Source: Rostrohypoxylon terebratum
Lineage: Eukaryota > Ascomycota > Sordariomycetes > Xylariales > Hypoxylaceae
Direction of reading: 5' to 3'
Assembly: GCA_022497145.1 (NCBI GenBank)
Contig: MU386114.1
Span: 1-11,055, forward strand
DNA: 11,055 nucleotides
Part shown: in pieces, positions 8,051-11,055 of the stretch
Numbering within the stretch: position 1 is the stretch's first letter
Layout: each line of letters begins with the position of its first letter
Notes under the pieces: model-generated
Databases searched by the model: none
The model's input: only the letters and a program-made list of their open reading frames with translations
What the model was told of the DNA's origin: nothing
Made by a program: the position numbers and the translations under genes

Positions 8051-9721
8051 TCACGTGTAATAGCTGTCATTTGGTAACTTGATGTTTCTCCTGACATAGC
8101 TCTTTCTCTGTTTCCGTATCTTTTTTCTACTCGTCCCCTCGACCGTTAGCACCATATCCTGTAGCTTGTCGTCTCTCTCCGATCTGTTTGAGGTGGTGAT
8201 AACCTTGAGGATTGTTTGCGATCTGCGATCCAGTAATATGCGGGACAGTTTGTGCAGACATCGGCGGCATTGCCGTTCTGTGCTTGGTGACATGGCATCT
8301 CCATTAGCTATGATATAAACCAGCTTAAAGTGTTGTAATAGCCTAGCGAGCAAGTCCAAGTAATCTTCCTCAATGTAGGCATCCAAGAACTGGCTTAGTT
8401 CGAACGTCATTTTGTTCTCCCTGCGGGATGAATAGCCCAGACAAAAGGCTTGGTACACCAAACTCTTCAGAGCTTCAATCAGCGAATACGTTTTATTTTT
8501 TTCTGCCAAAACCCATATGACTGCAGTTCGCTTCCGCATCAACTGGTCTACGACTTCAGTACAGAAGGTCATGATTTGTCGCCTTGCTGTTAAGGGGGAC
8601 TTGATAAGTATCGTGGATGACGTTTGTGACGTGTTCCATTCATGAAGCTTCGGCGATGTCCAGAATTGGCCGTATTCGAATTGAAAGTCCCTTCTGCTTT
8701 GCCACCTGTTGTATAAATGTACAGCTGCCCATAGGACTGGCTTGTGTCTAATGCTGCAACGGGACGAGACCGATTCTAAGGCCTGTTGCAACAGTATGTC
8801 CGAGATGTCAATACGAGATTGTAATCGGGTGCATGCCTGGATAGCTCTCTCAACCTCAAACATCTCTCTCATCTTGTCGAGCTTTCTATTCACCTCGATA
8901 ATTTCTTCATGCGTTTTCTGATGACCGTCTTTATTCATCGATATATTATAATCCATCTGAACACTCGCAGTATTCAACATCTTATGCGTAGTGCCCGCTG
9001 TTTCAAGTACATCTCGTATCCTTGCCTGGCTGCAGACTTCCATATGCTTCATAATAATACCTGTGTCTTTTTGGATATTTTTAACAAGATCGTCATAGCG
9101 AAGAGCTGAGGGATTGAAGATGCAATTGACGGCATGGGCAAGCTTGCTTTCTTCGTAGTGTTTCTGGGCTCGTATGAGAAACTCGACAATATGGGCGTAA
9201 AGCTTAGAGACTGATCGCTCAAATATTTGATTCGGGTAAAGCTCCGTCCCAAGTTCAATCACCGGAAGAGTTTCCAAAATTTCGTGCAAGGCTGTAGCAA
9301 TTACCACACCCGTCCGTTCATGTTCCACGATACCCTGTAGGATACGTCAAAAAAGACAAATCAATGAAGTGCAAGATAGGTCCTCTCATGCTTTGAAGAG
9401 ACTTACACCGAAAATGAGCCTCATCGCCCCCCAGACAAGAGAGACGTACTCAGGATGCTGTTGAACCAGCACATCCATGACCTTTCCATAATGAACGACT
9501 CGCAGTGATAAACGAGTGAGTATTTCTCGAAATTTTGAATTCTCACGGCTTGATTCGTATTTGTCTTTGGCATCGGTTATTGTCTTGATAACATCGTCTA
9601 AGGTGGAGCTTGCTAGTAGCTTATCGGCAATCTCTTCTTTCTTAGGATCTTTTGTCGATGTTTTGAAGGTTCGCAAACCTTTCTTGAAGGCTTCGTTCGA
9701 GATATCTAAGGGGCTTTTCAT
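8051..9721 (-). CDS. DUF7708 plus degenerate NACHT/STAND-like protein
   Basis: Two exons (9721-9407 and 9334-8051) give 532 residues. The ATG at 9721 is the first in frame after a TAA at 9733. The N-terminal half matches the fungal DUF7708 pattern: VLVQQHPEYVSLVWGAMRLIFG up to residue 105, where the intron falls, then LPVIELGTELYP, LYAHIVEFLIRA, YEESKLAHA and LRYDDLVKNI. That domain often sits before NACHT-like NTPase modules in fungal NLR-like proteins. A charged helical linker follows (about 245-280). The NTPase-like part has TILIKSPLTARRQ (about 346-358) where a Walker A GxxxxGK[ST] would be, and LVYIIANGDA (about 443-452) at the Walker B position. ITTSNRS comes later, at a sensor-like position. 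Walker A glycines, lysine and the Walker B aspartate appear missing. There are no C-terminal ankyrin, WD40 or TPR repeats; the protein ends in a basic tail (KKIRKQRK). A non-self-recognition or death role is inferred only from family. Confidence 0.83.
9335..9406 (-). other. Intron of the DUF7708 gene
   Basis: On the minus strand a GTAAGT donor (9406-9401) and a CTACAG acceptor (ending at 9335) bound a 72-nt phase-0 intron with a TTGAC branch-like site. Joining gives MRLIFG-GIVEHERTG, which continues the DUF7708 pattern. Confidence 0.85.
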
Positions 9722-10510
9722 CCATTCCAATTAGTACTAGCGTTCAATCACATTTCCATTCTAGCTTCACGCACTCAGTATCGCTTATGTCCCTATAGGA
9801 AGACACCAGGGTTCCGTTTCGCATAGCAGACATTGCCAGAACATTTGTTGAGAGGCGCTTAAAGGGTCTTTCAGCCGTGCTTCGACCTGACAATATTGAT
9901 GGTACATATGTAGCAGATGTAGTCACGGACCACCCTCATCCGGCCCACTTAATAATCAAGGGTCACTCTCAACACTACAACAACAACAAGTATTCCCGCA
10001 TTGGATAGATACTCCGCCCCGAACAGTGTCACAATAAGCAATCTTGATTGGAGGATGGGTAAAATTTTCAATGCGTCATCTTGTCGAAAGGTGATGAGAG
10101 ATTTCCATAAGCCCAAAGACTTTTTTGCAAGCTTCATACACTAGATCAAGCCTTGATACTGAGAACATACATCCTACTTTACCTGATTGCTGGTGCTCTA
10201 TCAAGACTATTATTTTGGGTTTTCACCTCACCTGTATATGCGATGTCTAAGTGATGCAAATTTGGGTTCTAGAAGCAGGGTTTCGTACTACGCTCGCCGC
10301 ATTGAACTTATGTCGGTGAGAATACCATTTTGAGCCACTTGGTCGACAGCATAAACCAGAGCAAAGAAAAAAGAGGAACAGCTCATTTGTTGGGCGGCCA
10401 GAGAGAATACACCTTCTTATCACAGATCAAGGTTAGAGGAGAGTAAGAATAAGAACACGGTGATAGTCGGAATATATGGATACGTCTGATGAATTCCGAA
10501 ACTCATTTTA
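9722..10510. other. Divergent intergenic region
   Basis: About 790 bp lie between the starts of the minus-strand DUF7708 gene and the plus-strand repeat gene, so both promoters should be here. The two small minus-strand open frames (about 9744-9926 and 9949-10137) are not convincing; one begins with GTG and the other has a valine run caused by a CAA-rich tract. No transcription-factor site stands out. Confidence 0.55.
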
Positions 10511-10511
10511 A
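10476..10511 (+). promoter_or_regulatory. Short upstream ORF ending in TAATG
   Basis: ATG at 10476 opens 11 codons that stop at TAA 10509-10511, whose last A is the first base of the ATG at 10511. Such a stop-start overlap could support reinitiation. It is also possible that the true start or first exon of the gene is different. Confidence 0.35.
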
Positions 10512-10981
10512 TGGAAGAATTAAACAAAACTGAATCCTATCTTAGTAACAATCCGAAGCAACCTCCGTGAGTTATCTTCCTACCTACCTACCTACCTTAC
10601 TCACATGTAGAAGCATTTCAACACTACTAACCATAACATGGCAGTGATCCTACTGTCTCTGAAGACCTCAGTCACAGCGAAACCGTCGAAGTTAACAAGT
10701 TCCTCGCCCTGCAAGACCGGACCGATAATACCAAAGATCCAAACCGGACTGACAATACCAAAGAGTCAGACCGGACTGATGATACCAAAGAGTCAGACCG
10801 GACTGATGATACCAAAGAGTCAGACCGGACTGATAATGCTGCCTTCTTTGGCGACAAAAGATTTCAGCCGCAATTAAAACTACTAGAACAGCAAAACAAG
10901 AAAAGATACATCATGGCGAAACAGGAACAGGAACAATACAATCTGGCGACTGACAAAGCATCTGTTGAAGCTACTGCCTGA
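10511..10981 (+). CDS. Small spliced gene with nonapeptide repeats and LLEQQNKKR motif
   Basis: Exon 1 (10511-10566) and exon 2 (10645-10981) join to 130 codons ending in TGA. The start is the ATG at 10511, though an upstream exon cannot be excluded. Residues 1-42 are acidic, ending in NKFLALQ. Residues 43-78 are four 9-residue repeats of the type DRTDDTKES, and a fifth is partial. A helical, charged C-terminus with QLKLLEQQNKKR and IMAKQEQEQ follows. From memory, many fungal proteins carry a contiguous ALQDYQMQL-LLEQQNKKR block; here ALQD and the rest are separated by the repeats. The frame is chosen because this motif appears only in frame 2; two other frames are also open across the array because the unit is 27 bp. 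The protein is very hydrophilic, with no signal peptide or membrane segment. Function is unknown. Confidence 0.68.
10567..10644 (+). other. Intron of the repeat gene
   Basis: The donor is GTGAGT (10567), an ACTAAC branch site lies at 10626-10631 and a GGCAG acceptor ends at 10644, giving a 78-nt phase-2 intron. It removes the TAA at 10634 that otherwise closes exon 2's frame. It also contains a short CTAC/TACC tetranucleotide run (10579-10593). Confidence 0.75.
10715..10840 (+). repeat. 27-bp in-frame minisatellite (4 full units plus a partial)
   Basis: Units begin at 10715, 10742, 10769, 10796 and 10823 (partial). Each full unit is 27 bp, beginning [GA]ACCGGAC and ending in AAAGAGTCA (AAAGATCCA in unit 1). 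Units 3 and 4 are identical and the outer units have diverged, as expected from expansion in the middle. Because 27 is nine codons, copy-number change would not disturb the reading frame. Confidence 0.92.
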
Positions 10982-11055
10982 AGCCAGTGTATTAGATACA
11001 ACAAGATCAGGCGTTGAGAAGTAGCTGTAACACAGCGAGAGCTTGAGTGCTTTAG

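Noticed and set aside
9949..10137. 62-codon minus-strand frame starting at ATG
   Set aside because: The hydrophobic valine run comes from a CAA-rich tract. It has no domain and no splice continuity with the DUF7708 gene.
10672..10857. Minus-strand frame with SVRSDSLVS repeats
   Set aside because: It is the antisense reading of the same 27-bp array, with no independent support.
10638..10877. 79-codon plus-strand frame with IPKSQTGL repeats
   Set aside because: It is a shadow of the minisatellite. The ATG lies in the intron of the better-supported gene, and the LLEQQNKKR motif is in another frame.
1..11055. CRISPR arrays, insertion sequences or prokaryotic defence genes
   Set aside because: The window is eukaryotic. 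The only array is the coding 27-bp minisatellite, and no transposase or reverse-transcriptase motif was seen.

Overview
The window looks like nuclear DNA of a filamentous ascomycete (Pezizomycotina; a dothideomycete-like fungus is a guess). The reasons are short spliceosomal introns of 65-100 nt with GTAAGT or GTGAGT donors and CTAAC-like branch sites, a HET-domain gene, a DUF7708/NACHT-like gene, and pyrimidine-rich leaders ahead of the genes. There are no operons or Shine-Dalgarno sites, and no bacterial genes.

Layout from left to right. (1) 55-2650, plus strand: a HET (heterokaryon incompatibility) domain gene with one good intron (1374-1466). It also has a reading-frame break near 1250-1275 that no plausible intron explains, and no ATG at its open 5' end. 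(2) 2651-3109: intergenic, holding a short tRNA-like remnant. (3) 3110-4731, plus strand: a three-exon, membrane-anchored 3-beta-HSD/extended-SDR oxidoreductase. (4) 4732-6745: about 2 kb without a convincing gene. It contains an isolated, well-formed intron signature (5963-6042), a GC-rich block with an inverted repeat, and a long CT-rich leader. (5) 6746-7126, plus strand: an intronless 126-residue basic protein of a conserved-looking type with no known function. (6) 7127-8050: convergent intergenic region. (7) 9721-8051, minus strand: a two-exon DUF7708 plus degenerate NACHT/STAND-like protein of 532 residues. (8) 9722-10510: divergent intergenic region. (9) 10511-10981, plus strand: a small spliced gene assembled here by hand, since its exons are too short or lack an ATG. 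It carries an in-frame 27-bp minisatellite and a C-terminal LLEQQNKKR motif.

The genes do not form one pathway. The HET gene and the NLR-like DUF7708 gene both belong to classes tied to fungal non-self recognition and regulated cell death. They flank two ordinary-looking genes (oxidoreductase, small basic protein). The window therefore reads as conserved genes interspersed with fast-evolving incompatibility-type genes, one of which is probably decaying. The most interesting item is the last gene, where a 9-codon repeat array appears to sit inside a motif that I recall as contiguous in other fungal proteins.
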